A stretch of DNA of 64,000 bases from a virus (IMGVR_UViG_3300042558_005069:40100-104099); one strand, 5' to 3'. Counted from the stretch's first letter, positions 48,494 through 56,632 are shown. The notes: generated by a model not told the origin, from the sequence alone. Numbers and translations are program-made.

Positions 48494-49195
48494 ATGGAAA
48501 TTAATGTAACTGAAATGTCCGCTGCCCTTAGTGCTCAATTTCCTCAGGAAATGGAACGAGTTATTGTAAAAAGCGGGGTCGAACTAATTTACCTCCCTAT
48601 CAGCGAAGTTATTAACAGACTAAACAAAGTAATCGGTGTTGATAATTGGTCCTTTCAAGTCATCTCGGTTGAGCGTGACTCCGTAGACCAAGACGAGATC
48701 ATCGCCCACGTCAGCTTGACAGCGGTTATTGATAATAAAAAAGTTGTTAAACATGGCGTTGGTGGACAGCAGGTAAAACGTTCCAAGAAAGATGGTCGAG
48801 TAATTGACTTGGGGAATGACTTCAAGGGTGCCGTATCGGATGCGCAAAAAAAAGCAGCGCAACAACTAGGAATTGGGCTATATCTAGCTCGTTCTGCTGA
48901 CGCCCTTGATGCGGAAGAAGCAATAGAAGCCCACGTCGCCCCTGAGATCTCTAGCTCTAAACCAGTCTCGTCAGAAGTTGACGAAAGATGGGAAGCATTT
49001 GTCGAGATCGTTGGTGGGTTGACAAAAGAACAAAAAGATCAGCTCAACACATTTTGGGCAGAACATGCAGGGGGCCGCGCAAAGCCAACCAAGGCAAGTG
49101 CCACTCTGGAAGATCTTGAACCACTTACCGTAGAAGCACTTCGTCTTCGTTTTGGTGGTTCTTATGTCAACAATGCGACTAGCAGCCCTGCATGA
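48494..49195 (+). CDS. Rad52/Rad22-like single-strand annealing protein
   Basis: 233 residues. It would bind single-stranded DNA and anneal complementary strands during phage recombination. The N-terminal 140 residues show the Rad52 pattern: YLPISEVINRLNKVIGVDNW, a beta sheet (VISVERDSVDQDEIIAHVSL), and the signature DLGNDFKGAVSDAQKKAAQQ followed by LGIGLYLA. The rest is an acidic linker and a small helical C-terminus. The stop overlaps the next start by four bases (ATGA), coupling it to the RecB/Cas4-like nuclease as an exonuclease-annealing pair. Confidence 0.85.
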   Translation: MEINVTEMSAALSAQFPQEMERVIVKSGVELIYLPISEVINRLNKVIGVDNWSFQVISVERDSVDQDEIIAHVSLTAVIDNKKVVKHGVGGQQVKRSKKDGRVIDLGNDFKGAVSDAQKKAAQQLGIGLYLARSADALDAEEAIEAHVAPEISSSKPVSSEVDERWEAFVEIVGGLTKEQKDQLNTFWAEHAGGRAKPTKASATLEDLEPLTVEALRLRFGGSYVNNATSSPA

Positions 49196-49965
49196 GCGAT
49201 AAAGAACTCATAGCTCCAGAATATTTATCACCATCCTCTGTCTCAACATTTAATCAATGTCCACTTAAGTTCAAATACAGTAAAATCGATGGCCTTCAGG
49301 ACTCCGGAACAGAAGCAACAATGCTTGGTAACTTCGTTCATGAAGTTCTTGAAGCAATGTACGGGTTGGCTCCTGATTTAAGAACACAAGAAACTGCAAA
49401 GGTTCTTGCTCGGGAGTTGTGGGCTTCAAAATGGAGCGACGAAATATCAACCTTAATTCACGACGAAAAGAATCTAAATCGCTTCCGCTGGACCGCATGG
49501 TGGTGTATCGAAAATCTTTGGCGCTTAGAGGATCCAGCCTTAGTTATTCCCCACTCTGTTGAATCTCACGTTAGAGGAGAGATTGGCGGAGTAAAAATAC
49601 ACGGCTTCATAGATCGTCTCGCTTTTGAAAACGACACAGCAACCGTAACTGACTACAAAACTGGCAAGACCCCTCGCAAAGGGGATCTAAATGACAGATT
49701 TTTTCAGCTAATAATTTACACACAGCTACTTGAAAGCGTTGACATATTTGCTGCAAATAATTTAGTAGAGCTACTTTATCTCAAAGATGGGATCCGCTTC
49801 CAAAAAGAGATAAATAAAGAAGATATAAATCAGATTACCGAAAAGCTTCAGTCCACTAGGGTTGGCATTGAAGAAAGATGCAAGGCTGGGTACTTTGAGC
49901 CTTCAACTTCATTTTTGTGCAATTGGTGTGGATTCAAGCCTATCTGCCCAGCCTGGAAACGATAA
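49192..49965 (+). CDS. RecB/Cas4-like PD-(D/E)XK exonuclease with Fe-S cysteines
   Basis: 257 residues. It begins LSPSSVSTFNQCPLKFKYSK, typical of AddB/Cas4/RecB nucleases, with the helical HEVLEAM (His of the active-site helix), then the nuclease core TVTDYKTGKTPRK (Asp and the EXK-type Lys), and QLIIYTQLL. The last three cysteines, CNWCGFKPIC, together with CP near residue 22, would bind a 4Fe-4S cluster. The probable role is 5'-to-3' resection to feed the annealing protein just upstream. Confidence 0.85.
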   Translation: MSDKELIAPEYLSPSSVSTFNQCPLKFKYSKIDGLQDSGTEATMLGNFVHEVLEAMYGLAPDLRTQETAKVLARELWASKWSDEISTLIHDEKNLNRFRWTAWWCIENLWRLEDPALVIPHSVESHVRGEIGGVKIHGFIDRLAFENDTATVTDYKTGKTPRKGDLNDRFFQLIIYTQLLESVDIFAANNLVELLYLKDGIRFQKEINKEDINQITEKLQSTRVGIEERCKAGYFEPSTSFLCNWCGFKPICPAWKR

Positions 49966-49991
49966 AAATGCAACAACAAGAAAGATTCAAA

Positions 49992-50501
49992 ATGAAAGTA
50001 AATGACGACGCCTTTGCTCGCATGGTTGCCGAAGAAGTAAAAAATAAACTTTCCCCTCTCCATAAAAGCGAATTAATGAAAGAGGAGAACTGGCATTTGT
50101 GGCAAGCAGCGCTTATTGCTCTTTCTGAAAACCTTCAAAGTCAAATCTTAACCATTGAATCAGATGCTGAGTCAGATGAAAAAAGGTACTCCTCCCTTGG
50201 GGTTGGCGGTAAAAAACTTTCACATCAGGCCGCCTCTTACTACGGCGACAAAGCAACGCGAATCAAAAGATTCAAGTTTCACGTCGACAAACGATTAGAT
50301 GAAGTATCTTTAATGATTGAAACTGGTCAGGAGATGGAATCAGACGGCTGGGAAAAAGTAGATTTTTTTAGGCGAGCCATAACTAAGCATAGGAGCATGC
50401 TTAGGGAGTACGACATGGAAGATACGGCCATAGATAGATCCCTATGGGCTACACTTGACTACAAGTGGACGTTTGACGCTATTACTGAAGAAGATCTTTA
50501 A
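49992..50501 (+). CDS. Conserved actinophage protein, unknown function
   Basis: About 169 residues from ATG 49992 (an ATG at 49968 is also possible). It is largely helical and highly charged: ARMVAEEVKNKL, ENWHLWQAALIALSENLQSQ, then RIKRFKFHVDKRLDEVSLMI, and FFRRAITKHRSML. I recall this pattern in actinophages next to the RecB/Cas4-like nuclease. It probably helps in recombination or replication, but no catalytic motif can be seen. Confidence 0.65.
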   Translation: MKVNDDAFARMVAEEVKNKLSPLHKSELMKEENWHLWQAALIALSENLQSQILTIESDAESDEKRYSSLGVGGKKLSHQAASYYGDKATRIKRFKFHVDKRLDEVSLMIETGQEMESDGWEKVDFFRRAITKHRSMLREYDMEDTAIDRSLWATLDYKWTFDAITEEDL

Positions 50502-50561
50502 TAATATTTATTATTATTTATAAATCAAATTTGCGTTCACTTTTAGCAATGGAGATTTATT

Positions 50562-50924
50562 GTGATCAGACGGAACAAACCACTTAAAAATAAAACCGGC
50601 CTAAAACGTCAACAGACCCCAATTGCAAAACGTTCAAAAAAAACTGAAGAAAAATATCTTGAACGTCGCCCTTTTGTTGAGAGAATTCTTAAGGAAAGGC
50701 CACTTTGTGAAGCCTGCAAAGTTTTTGCAAAACATGATGATAAATCTATATACAATCATCATATGAGCAAAGACGTACACGAAATTATTCGTCGGTCGCA
50801 GGGGGGCTCAATCTTGGATGACGATAATGTTCTTGCTGTGTGCAGGCCATGTCACGTCAGAATAGGCAATTATCCTCAGCTTGCGTTTGACCTTGGATTG
50901 GCAAAGCATGGGTGGGAAAAATAA
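50562..50924 (+). CDS. HNH endonuclease
   Basis: 120 residues with a GTG start, seven bases after GGAG. The zinc-binding pairs CEAC and CRPC frame the HNH core DVHEIIRRSQGGSILDDDNVLAVC, in which the His of VHEI and the following Asn and His (CH) are the metal-binding and catalytic residues. The basic N-terminus (KPLKNKTGLKRQQ) would contact DNA. Such proteins serve packaging, recombination or homing. It is a free-standing gene within the recombination operon, not inserted in another gene. Confidence 0.85.
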   Translation: MIRRNKPLKNKTGLKRQQTPIAKRSKKTEEKYLERRPFVERILKERPLCEACKVFAKHDDKSIYNHHMSKDVHEIIRRSQGGSILDDDNVLAVCRPCHVRIGNYPQLAFDLGLAKHGWEK

Positions 50925-51265
50925 TTAGCAGAACTATTACTCTTTTCTGTAAAATGTTTTAACCTAAAATCTTCTTAGGTACCTAATTCAGCGATAACTT
51001 TCGAGAATAGAAAGGTCAGGTGGTCCAATGTCTAGTGGTCTTATCCACGGCAAGGAAGCTGGAGTCGCGTCGAACTCATAGTCACAGTCGACTAACGCCC
51101 ACAACCGCTGGCTCGCTCTGCAGGCCCCAGCGGTTGTTTGCTGTCTAGGAATAAAAATTGTTCTAACATATAGTTCTGGGCGCAACCAAAACCTTAGGAT
51201 CGTTACAGATGCAGAAGCCGGGAGATTAATTTCTTCCGGCTTCTGCATATAGTAGGATCGATTTT
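50925..51265. other. 341-bp structured non-coding region with three perfect hairpins
   Basis: Between the HNH and RuvC-like genes. Three perfect inverted repeats are present: ACCTAA/TTAGGT (50962-50967 and 50975-50980), ACAACCGCTGG/CCAGCGGTTGT (51101-51111 and 51127-51137) and ATGCAGAAGCCGG/CCGGCTTCTGCAT (51209-51221 and 51236-51248). The middle portion is more GC-rich than its surroundings. None is followed by a T-run on either strand. A minus-strand frame exists at 50988-51248 but its first codons are one hairpin arm and it has no ribosome site. Possible roles are a small RNA, a replication origin, or a packaging or recombination site. Confidence 0.55.
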
Positions 51266-51826
51266 ATGAACGTAATGGGGCTAGACCTTTCCTTGACATC
51301 GACAGGATGTTCCATAAACTCAAGAACATGTGTGGTTGGCACTAAAACAAAAAGTGCCGAAAGACTGTCCGTTATTTCTAAGTTAATATTAAATTTGGCA
51401 CTAGATAATTCAGTCGATGTTGCAATAATAGAGGGATACTCATTTGCCTCTCGCAACAGTCAAGCTCACAGTATCGGGGAACTCGGCGGAGCAGTAAGGA
51501 TGAGGCTATGGGAAAACGGTATTCCCTTTATAAATGTCCCCCCAACATGCAGAGCTAAGTTTGCTACAGGAAAAGGAAATGCCGGAAAGAACGAAGTTAT
51601 TTCAGCTATTTCTGCAAGGACAGGAATAGTCTGGTCAGGAGCGGGGGCAGACGACATGTGCGACGCCTGGATACTTGAGCAAATGGCTAAACAATTTCTC
51701 AATGAATCCTCTTTTAGTTGGCCAAAAGTAAATATTGAATCTTTAGAAAAAATTGATTGGTCTCCGCTGGTAGGATTACCTAAAATAAAAAAGAAAAAAG
51801 GTTTTGATGCGCAACTCCCCGATTAG
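51266..51826 (+). CDS. RuvC-like Holliday junction resolvase
   Basis: 186 residues. The RNase-H-fold acidic set is clear: Asp7 in MGLDLSLTSTG, Glu in VAIIEGYSFASRN near residue 56, and the C-terminal pair in GAGADDMCDAW. The sequence PTCRAKFATGKGNAGKNEV matches the conserved region of RuvC-type phage resolvases. It would resolve branched DNA before packaging, fitting the annealing protein and nucleases upstream. AGGA precedes the ATG by about nine bases. Its tail overlaps the next gene by 20 bases. Confidence 0.85.
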   Translation: MNVMGLDLSLTSTGCSINSRTCVVGTKTKSAERLSVISKLILNLALDNSVDVAIIEGYSFASRNSQAHSIGELGGAVRMRLWENGIPFINVPPTCRAKFATGKGNAGKNEVISAISARTGIVWSGAGADDMCDAWILEQMAKQFLNESSFSWPKVNIESLEKIDWSPLVGLPKIKKKKGFDAQLPD

Positions 51827-52142
51827 CCAAGTCGATATTGAAAATGAAATTTTACGTCTTTTGGATAGGCTTGAAAAAGAAACAGAGTCTTTTGAGTCAC
51901 TTTCTGTTGACTCATCAAAAAAAGAAGCACACTACAAATCTAATTGGGCAAAAGAATATCTTGGGGCAAATGGAGCTATAAAGCAAAGAGAAGCATGGGC
52001 GGATTATAAGTTGGAACAAGATTATTATGAATATAAAATTGCCGAGGCTTTAGTTAAATCAAAAAGAGAAGTGCTTCTAAGCTTACGGTCATCAATTGAC
52101 GCAATGAGAACACTAAATGCGAATGTAAGGGTCCAAGTATGA
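51807..52142 (+). CDS. Conserved coiled-coil protein next to the resolvase
   Basis: 111 residues from ATG 51807 (an in-frame TTG is just before it; AAGG lies upstream). Nearly all helical: ILRLLDRLEKETESFESL, then YKSNWAKEYLGANGAIKQRE, AWADYKLEQDYYEYKIAEAL and SLRSSIDAMRTLNANVRV. I recall this pattern in actinophages beside RuvC-like genes, which suggests a recombination accessory, but no function is known. Overlaps both neighbours. Confidence 0.65.
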   Translation: MRNSPISQVDIENEILRLLDRLEKETESFESLSVDSSKKEAHYKSNWAKEYLGANGAIKQREAWADYKLEQDYYEYKIAEALVKSKREVLLSLRSSIDAMRTLNANVRVQV

Positions 52143-52429
52143 AATTTATAAAAAGAAATAAATCACTATTCCCAGAAAAACTAACAACGCATTGGGATTC
52201 CTTGCCTCATAAAAGATATTCAAGCATGAACGACGATGATCTTTGTCCTTGGAACCTGAGCCCAAAAACAATTGACGAGTTTGTGTTGGCATGTGATCAA
52301 CGAAATGAGTGGCACAAGAATAATGCTGGAGATCCTCGTTACTCCTGGTGGTCATGTCTATTGACCCACGATCTAATGGAAGACATCGCAAGAACGTTAA
52401 AGGAAATTAAAGATGAACAACATTCATAA
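52139..52429 (+). CDS. Hypothetical protein
   Basis: 96 residues, not recognised. Rich in Trp and charged residues (CPWNLSPKTIDEFVLACDQR, RYSWWSCLLTHDLMEDI). It starts with an ATGA overlap on the previous stop and overlaps the ParB-like gene downstream by 17 bases, so it is read as part of a tightly packed operon. No domain motif is visible. Confidence 0.55.
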   Translation: MKFIKRNKSLFPEKLTTHWDSLPHKRYSSMNDDDLCPWNLSPKTIDEFVLACDQRNEWHKNNAGDPRYSWWSCLLTHDLMEDIARTLKEIKDEQHS

Positions 52430-53273
52430 TTCTCTACAGCACTTGGCGGTTGACATATTGGACCTAATTCCACTTGAGGACAATCCCAGAAAGGGAAATG
52501 TTGACGCGATAGCATCTTCTTATCTTGAGTTTGGGCAGATTAAGCCTATTGTAATTCGACCAAACGATGACGGAACTGCAACAATCATTGCCGGAAACCA
52601 CCAAGTCCAAGCAGCAAAGAAATTGGGATGGGATAAAATTGCTGCGGTTCCTTACGAAGTGGATAATCTTCGGGCGATCGCATTCGCAATTGCTGACAAC
52701 AGGACGATGGAACTTGGTTACACAGAGCCAGATCTGCTTAATAACGTTATTTTGGAGATTGGAGATTACTATCCTGAGCTGATTGAGGGCTTAGGATGGG
52801 ATGAATTTGAATTTGCCGAACTAGAACAAAAATCAATTCGAGAAGAAAATCAAGTGATTAGTTCAGGAAACTCCTACACTTCGCCTTCACTACAAACTCC
52901 CGCCAGCGATTTCGGAAACGGATTTGGAAACGGATTTGGAAGCCGCGAAGAAGAAGAAGAGCCACGTGCCCTACGAGAGTCTCCACGAATAGACATGAAT
53001 GCAATTTCGATGACAAAAGACAGAGACGGCAAAACTGAATTAAACGTGAGGTCTGGAGTTAATCAAGACGATGCAGTCGTGAGGGGATCAACAACCGTTT
53101 CTCCTTCATCCGCACCTCAGGCAGTTGTCCAGTACACAATAGTTTTTGATACTCATCAACAGCAGGCAAGGTGGTATGAATTTATAAAATGGCTTCGATC
53201 TGACCCCGCAGTTGCTGGAACCACAACAGCAGAGCGAATAATAGACTTCATCGATCAGCACATCGAGCTATGA
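52413..53273 (+). CDS. ParB-like nuclease-domain protein (IbrB-like)
   Basis: 286 residues. The N-terminal 110 residues have the ParB/Srx fold signature: LDLIPLEDNPRKGNVDAI, IKPIVIRPNDDGTATIIAGN, then HQVQAAKKLGWDKI, and ADNRTMELG. A disordered acidic linker follows, and a C-terminal domain QYTIVFDTHQQQARWYEFIK and TTAERIIDFID that I recall from phage ParB-like proteins. It overlaps the PAPS-reductase-like gene by four bases; the pair matches IbrB-IbrA. There is no ParA, so this is not a plasmid-type partition system. In such pairs the ParB-like protein may act on DNA or nucleotides; the exact role is unknown. Confidence 0.8.
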   Translation: MNNIHNSLQHLAVDILDLIPLEDNPRKGNVDAIASSYLEFGQIKPIVIRPNDDGTATIIAGNHQVQAAKKLGWDKIAAVPYEVDNLRAIAFAIADNRTMELGYTEPDLLNNVILEIGDYYPELIEGLGWDEFEFAELEQKSIREENQVISSGNSYTSPSLQTPASDFGNGFGNGFGSREEEEEPRALRESPRIDMNAISMTKDRDGKTELNVRSGVNQDDAVVRGSTTVSPSSAPQAVVQYTIVFDTHQQQARWYEFIKWLRSDPAVAGTTTAERIIDFIDQHIEL

Positions 53274-54400
53274 CGCGTCAACGCCTATTCCTTGACATGT
53301 CGTGTGTTGACGCAGCACGTCAAAGAATAAGGCACGTTTACGACACTTTTGATACTGTTTGTGTCCAGTTTTCTGGAGGCAAGGACTCGACGGCCGTCTT
53401 GCACTTAGCGCGAGAAGTTCATGAGGAAAGAGGCCTAGGTCCAGTAAAAGTAATATTTCGTGACGAAGAAATGGTCAGCCCAACGGTGATCGACTACGTT
53501 GAGCGAGTCAGAAACTATCCCTGGGTTGATATGGAATGGTATTGCTTGCCATACCCTGCGGAAATATGGGTTCTTGGCAGAAGGCTAACAACTCTTTTGT
53601 GGAGTCAGGAAAGATATGAGCAAGGCCGTTGGGTTAGAGAGATGCCATCATGGGCTATAAGCGGTAAGAACTTTGGCCTATCTCACAATACATCACTCCC
53701 TGAGCAGACCGACTATTACACCATGCAGGGAAAAAAGGGGAATGTTGCATTTCTTACTGGCGTGCGCGCAAGTGAGTCAATGGTTCGCTACAGGTCGGTT
53801 GTCCAAAAACTTCACGAAAACTATATAAACATTCCTTATAGGTTGAAAAAGGGTATTCCGTTAAAGTTTGCAAAAGTTATTTATGACTGGAATACAAATG
53901 ATGTATTCAAGTACATAGCCGAAGAGTGCGGAGCCGAATATTGCGAATACTATGATTTAGCAGTACTAACTGGCAGCAACAACCGCATCGGTATTCCGCT
54001 GCACGCAACCGCCATCCGTAGAATCGGCGACGTAGTAGCAACTGAGCCTGAATTTTATGACCGACTATTTGAATGTTTTCCATATATCGATGCGCAGCGT
54101 AGACTATGGCCAGAATTTAATGTCGAAAAATTAATCTCTAGCTATTCAGCAGATGGATTCGATGGAGCGTCAAGGTTTATTGACGAGTACCTCATAGGGG
54201 ATCGACGAAAAATGGAAGCCAAAGTCTATGTTTCAAAATTTAGAAAAAAACATCTGACAGATCCTCATGGTTATCCTGTCAGTTGGCTTATAAGGAATTT
54301 AATGCTGAACGAAATAGATGTTAATTCACCAACCCCGGTGGGGCCAAAGACACGAGCGTATACCGTCCGTGAATCAGAAATAGAGGATGCAACGGAATGA
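53270..54400 (+). CDS. PAPS-reductase-family protein (IbrA/DUF3440-like)
   Basis: 376 residues. The PP-loop ATP-binding motif is QFSGGKDST near 33-41, followed by LHLAREV. Later motifs include FRDEEMVSPTVIDYV, FLTGVRASESM and KVIYDWNTNDVFKYI, all features of the 3'-phosphoadenosine-phosphosulfate reductase-like group. True PAPS reductases have a C-terminal ECGLH motif; I see none, so sulfate reduction is not supported. Related proteins with a ParB-like partner are found in phages and in genomic islands (IbrAB), and relatives take part in DNA phosphorothioation (DndC). Adenylating chemistry is likely; target unknown. Confidence 0.82.
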   Translation: MTRQRLFLDMSCVDAARQRIRHVYDTFDTVCVQFSGGKDSTAVLHLAREVHEERGLGPVKVIFRDEEMVSPTVIDYVERVRNYPWVDMEWYCLPYPAEIWVLGRRLTTLLWSQERYEQGRWVREMPSWAISGKNFGLSHNTSLPEQTDYYTMQGKKGNVAFLTGVRASESMVRYRSVVQKLHENYINIPYRLKKGIPLKFAKVIYDWNTNDVFKYIAEECGAEYCEYYDLAVLTGSNNRIGIPLHATAIRRIGDVVATEPEFYDRLFECFPYIDAQRRLWPEFNVEKLISSYSADGFDGASRFIDEYLIGDRRKMEAKVYVSKFRKKHLTDPHGYPVSWLIRNLMLNEIDVNSPTPVGPKTRAYTVRESEIEDATE

Positions 54401-54948
54401 TAGATATTCAGTATGTCGAGCATTCTCAGCTCTCGGTCCCTGCTTGGAGAGCAACCTACGTTCTTCGTCCGGAGATGTTAATAATCGCTGGTTCACTTTC
54501 TCAGCATGGATTCATACAGCCACTCCACGTAAGGAAGGATACTGGCGAAATAATCGATGGTTCAGAAAGATTCTTAATTGCTACGAGCATTCGTGAGCTT
54601 CTGAGAAAATCAGATGGCTTAATTCCCGTAGTTATGCACGACGTTGACCAAGCGGATGCGATGATGATGCACGTCCAGCTAAATAGAGGTCATTCGGTGA
54701 TGACTGCAGCAAAAGTTTCAACGATAATCAGAGCACTAAAGAGATCAGGAAAGTATTCTGCTAGAGATTTTGAGTCGATCTTATGTATGCGGTCAGAAGA
54801 ACTCTCATTAATGCTTGACGGAGACCTAATAAAAAATAGAAAAATACTTGAACATAACTATGCTCGCGCATGGATTCCCATAGAAGCCCCCTCTTCAAAG
54901 GTGGAAGATGTCTTCGTTATTGAAAGACCACCCAATCCTGACCGTTGA
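54397..54948 (+). CDS. Second ParB-like protein
   Basis: 183 residues. The first 120 residues show a ParB-like layout: VPAWRATYVLRPEMLIIAGS, QHGFIQPLHVRKDTGEIIDG, SERFLIATSI, and QLNRGHSVMTAAKVST. The canonical GERR/GNHR-type motif is here DGSERF, so activity may differ. It starts on the last codons of the PAPS-reductase-like gene with an ATGA overlap, making a ParB-like/IbrA-like/ParB-like triplet. Function unknown. Confidence 0.7.
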   Translation: MIDIQYVEHSQLSVPAWRATYVLRPEMLIIAGSLSQHGFIQPLHVRKDTGEIIDGSERFLIATSIRELLRKSDGLIPVVMHDVDQADAMMMHVQLNRGHSVMTAAKVSTIIRALKRSGKYSARDFESILCMRSEELSLMLDGDLIKNRKILEHNYARAWIPIEAPSSKVEDVFVIERPPNPDR

Positions 54949-54994
54949 GTAAAGCTTTTTCTGGTATATTTTTTAAAAGCCAGAGGAGTTAAAT

Positions 54995-55774
54995 ATGCCA
55001 GGCGTACGCTACGGTCCAGATATTGCTGATGATGCCGCTTATGTTATGAATAACCTCGTCGACATAAATCGTCGATACAGGGAAACCGGAAAACTTCCTA
55101 GAGAATTTCAAAAATTTGCAAAATTAGCTAGAGAAGTATTCGGAGTAAGGGAATCCGACATAAGAAAAGGCAAGTACGGAGACCTTTCTAGACTTGCGCA
55201 ATATAGCTCTGCAGGAAGAAGCGCACGCGGCAAGGCGTACCAGAGAGCAAAACTTGCACGAAGTTGGCGCACAAAGAAGATAATGAAACGCGGACTGCGC
55301 CAAGAGTTCCAAAAAAGGGGCGAGAAGCCATCTGGCCGAGCACAAAGCGGCGTACGTAAAACGAGCCGAGGAGATGCTATTTCGGGGATTTCCGGAGTAG
55401 AAAGGCAGGGCCGAGGTGGAGCCACTTATCTTGGCAGAACAAAGACCAAGACTTTTGATAAATTGGCAGATGCCGCCTATGCAAGAGCAAGAAGAAATAA
55501 AGTTCAAATAGGTGGAGCAAGAGTAACTCAAGCAACTGCTGCGTCAATAGACAAGCTAAATATAGCGCGAACAGGAAAATTTCTTCCAGGGTTTGATGGT
55601 CAGCCTTTTGGCGGCACTGGCCGCAGGAGCGGTTCCAGCATTAGACCTCCAAAATCTAAAACCGCTGCGGCAGCGTCTCAAGCAAAAAGAGCAAAGACCG
55701 TAAAGGGAGCAGGAAAACCAGGAAGAAACTCCACGGCAAGAGGTGGAAGATCTCCAAAGCGACCTAAAAAATAA
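54995..55774 (+). CDS. Highly basic protein, possible DNA-binding or head protein
   Basis: 259 residues with a very high Arg/Lys/Gly/Ala content. The N-terminal 60 residues look folded (VRYGPDIADDAAYVMNNLVD, then REFQKFAKLAREVFGV); the rest is low complexity with SGR, RGG and KRAK elements and a basic tail. An AGAGGAG ribosome site is six bases upstream. A TATATT box stands upstream, but at poor spacing from TTGAGT. It is the last gene before the connector block, so it could be a DNA-condensing virion protein. No family recognised. Confidence 0.6.
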   Translation: MPGVRYGPDIADDAAYVMNNLVDINRRYRETGKLPREFQKFAKLAREVFGVRESDIRKGKYGDLSRLAQYSSAGRSARGKAYQRAKLARSWRTKKIMKRGLRQEFQKRGEKPSGRAQSGVRKTSRGDAISGISGVERQGRGGATYLGRTKTKTFDKLADAAYARARRNKVQIGGARVTQATAASIDKLNIARTGKFLPGFDGQPFGGTGRRSGSSIRPPKSKTAAAASQAKRAKTVKGAGKPGRNSTARGGRSPKRPKK

Positions 55775-55783
55775 AACACTTAA

Positions 55784-56173
55784 CTAAATAATCAAATGTT
55801 TTTCGTGCATCCCTATCAAGGGTTCATCGTCATTCTCGCACATGTCTTCTAGAAATGTTTGACTTTCATCTCCATAGTCCTCTTCGCACATGAATTTTTT
55901 AAAATCTTCTAAAGGTTTAACTTTTGCTATGTAATTTCCGTCTTCATCTTTGCCGACTATTTTTACACCTGCTGCTATGAGCGATATAACCGAGATGTCC
56001 CACATTGCTTGAAGAAAATCGTTTAAATTCTCTTCGTATTCCAATTCCTTGTCTTCATCTTCAAAGAAGTAAAATAGCACCTCTAGCATTTTTTGCAAAG
56101 ACTCCAAGGTTGCTTTCTTTGCTTCTTTTTTGCTTATTGGCGTAATGCTTGATATATCAAGTGATGTTTTCAT
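55784..56173 (-). CDS. Small acidic protein, paralogue of the next gene
   Basis: 129 residues. It shares its layout with the gene at 56230: MLEVLFYFFEDED, FLQAMWDISVISLIAAGVKI and a C-terminal IAKVKPLEDFKKFM correspond to VTEVLWHFFSENE, FVNHLWNIAVACMASVGMEV and VIGFTPVKNVKEFL. The middle is hydrophobic enough to be a buried or membrane-associated helix; the tail is acidic. It stands alone on the minus strand among plus-strand genes and has its own leaderless promoter, as a moron-type gene would. No function can be assigned. Confidence 0.7.
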   Translation of the reverse strand: MKTSLDISSITPISKKEAKKATLESLQKMLEVLFYFFEDEDKELEYEENLNDFLQAMWDISVISLIAAGVKIVGKDEDGNYIAKVKPLEDFKKFMCEEDYGDESQTFLEDMCENDDEPLIGMHEKHLII

Positions 56174-56179
56174 GTTTTT

Positions 56180-56208
56180 AATCTACCCTCTCGAAGGACA
56201 TTGGTCAA
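56180..56208 (-). promoter_or_regulatory. Leaderless promoter of the 55784-56173 gene
   Basis: Reading leftward: -35 TTGACC (complement of 56203-56208), 17-base spacer, -10 TAGATT (complement of 56180-56185), then six bases and the ATG. Transcription would start at or next to the start codon. No ribosome site is present between -10 and ATG, in agreement. Identical geometry at 56521-56549 supports it. Confidence 0.6.
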
Positions 56209-56229
56209 ACAGCGTTTTTACTTTACAGT

Positions 56230-56514
56230 TTAAGAATTGTTGTTTAAAAATTCTTTTACATTTTTTACAGGGGTAAAGCCGATAACGTACTCATCTTCTC
56301 CATTTTTTTCTAGAACTTCCATTCCGACGGAAGCCATGCAAGCCACTGCAATATTCCAAAGGTGATTAACAAATTCGCTGATTGCTTCTTCGTTGTCTAA
56401 TCCCGTTTCATTTTCAGAAAAAAAATGCCACAGAACCTCGGTTACGTGGTTCAGGATATCGACAATTCCCTCTTGCCGCATTTCATCAGTAATTGCATTT
56501 TTGGGTGATGTCAT
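56230..56514 (-). CDS. Small acidic protein, paralogue of the previous gene
   Basis: About 94 residues from ATG 56514; the frame continues upstream to 56655 but that part lies beyond the promoter and overlaps the plus-strand connector gene. Same architecture as its neighbour: a helix with LWHFFSENE, a hydrophobic helix (HLWNIAVACMASVGMEVL), then a short beta hairpin and VKNVKEFLNNNS. Not recognised. The pair arose by tandem duplication and has diverged strongly. It probably acts inside the host cell, as it has a separate promoter and a reversed direction. Confidence 0.7.
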   Translation of the reverse strand: MTSPKNAITDEMRQEGIVDILNHVTEVLWHFFSENETGLDNEEAISEFVNHLWNIAVACMASVGMEVLEKNGEDEYVIGFTPVKNVKEFLNNNS

Positions 56515-56520
56515 AGTCAG

Positions 56521-56549
56521 AAGATAGGCCTTTAGTTTCGTCGAGTCAA
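56521..56549 (-). promoter_or_regulatory. Leaderless promoter of the 56230-56514 gene
   Basis: Reading leftward: -35 TTGACT (complement of 56544-56549), 17-base spacer, -10 TATCTT (complement of 56521-56526), six bases to the ATG. This is a strong sigma-A-type match and decides the start codon at 56514. The paralogue's promoter shares spacer and distance exactly. Confidence 0.65.
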
Positions 56550-56632
56550 GTATTCTATATAGACCGAAGCCCTTGGCAAGTAGTGTAAAATTAAAAACAT
56601 ACGATTTCGAGATTGATTGACATGAGGCAATA

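Noticed and set aside
50988-51248. Minus-strand frame of 86 codons in the hairpin region
   Set aside because: No ribosome site or leaderless promoter, opposite direction to its neighbours, and its first codons are one arm of a perfect 13-pair hairpin. Kept as non-coding, with a note.
53270-54400. Sulfate-assimilation PAPS reductase as an auxiliary sulfur gene with TauD
   Set aside because: The family fold is present but the catalytic C-terminal Cys motif of true PAPS reductases is not, and the gene belongs to a ParB-like operon far from the dioxygenase.
52413-54948. Plasmid-type partition system
   Set aside because: Two ParB-like genes, but no ParA and no centromere-like repeats; the PAPS-reductase-like partner points to an IbrAB-like set.
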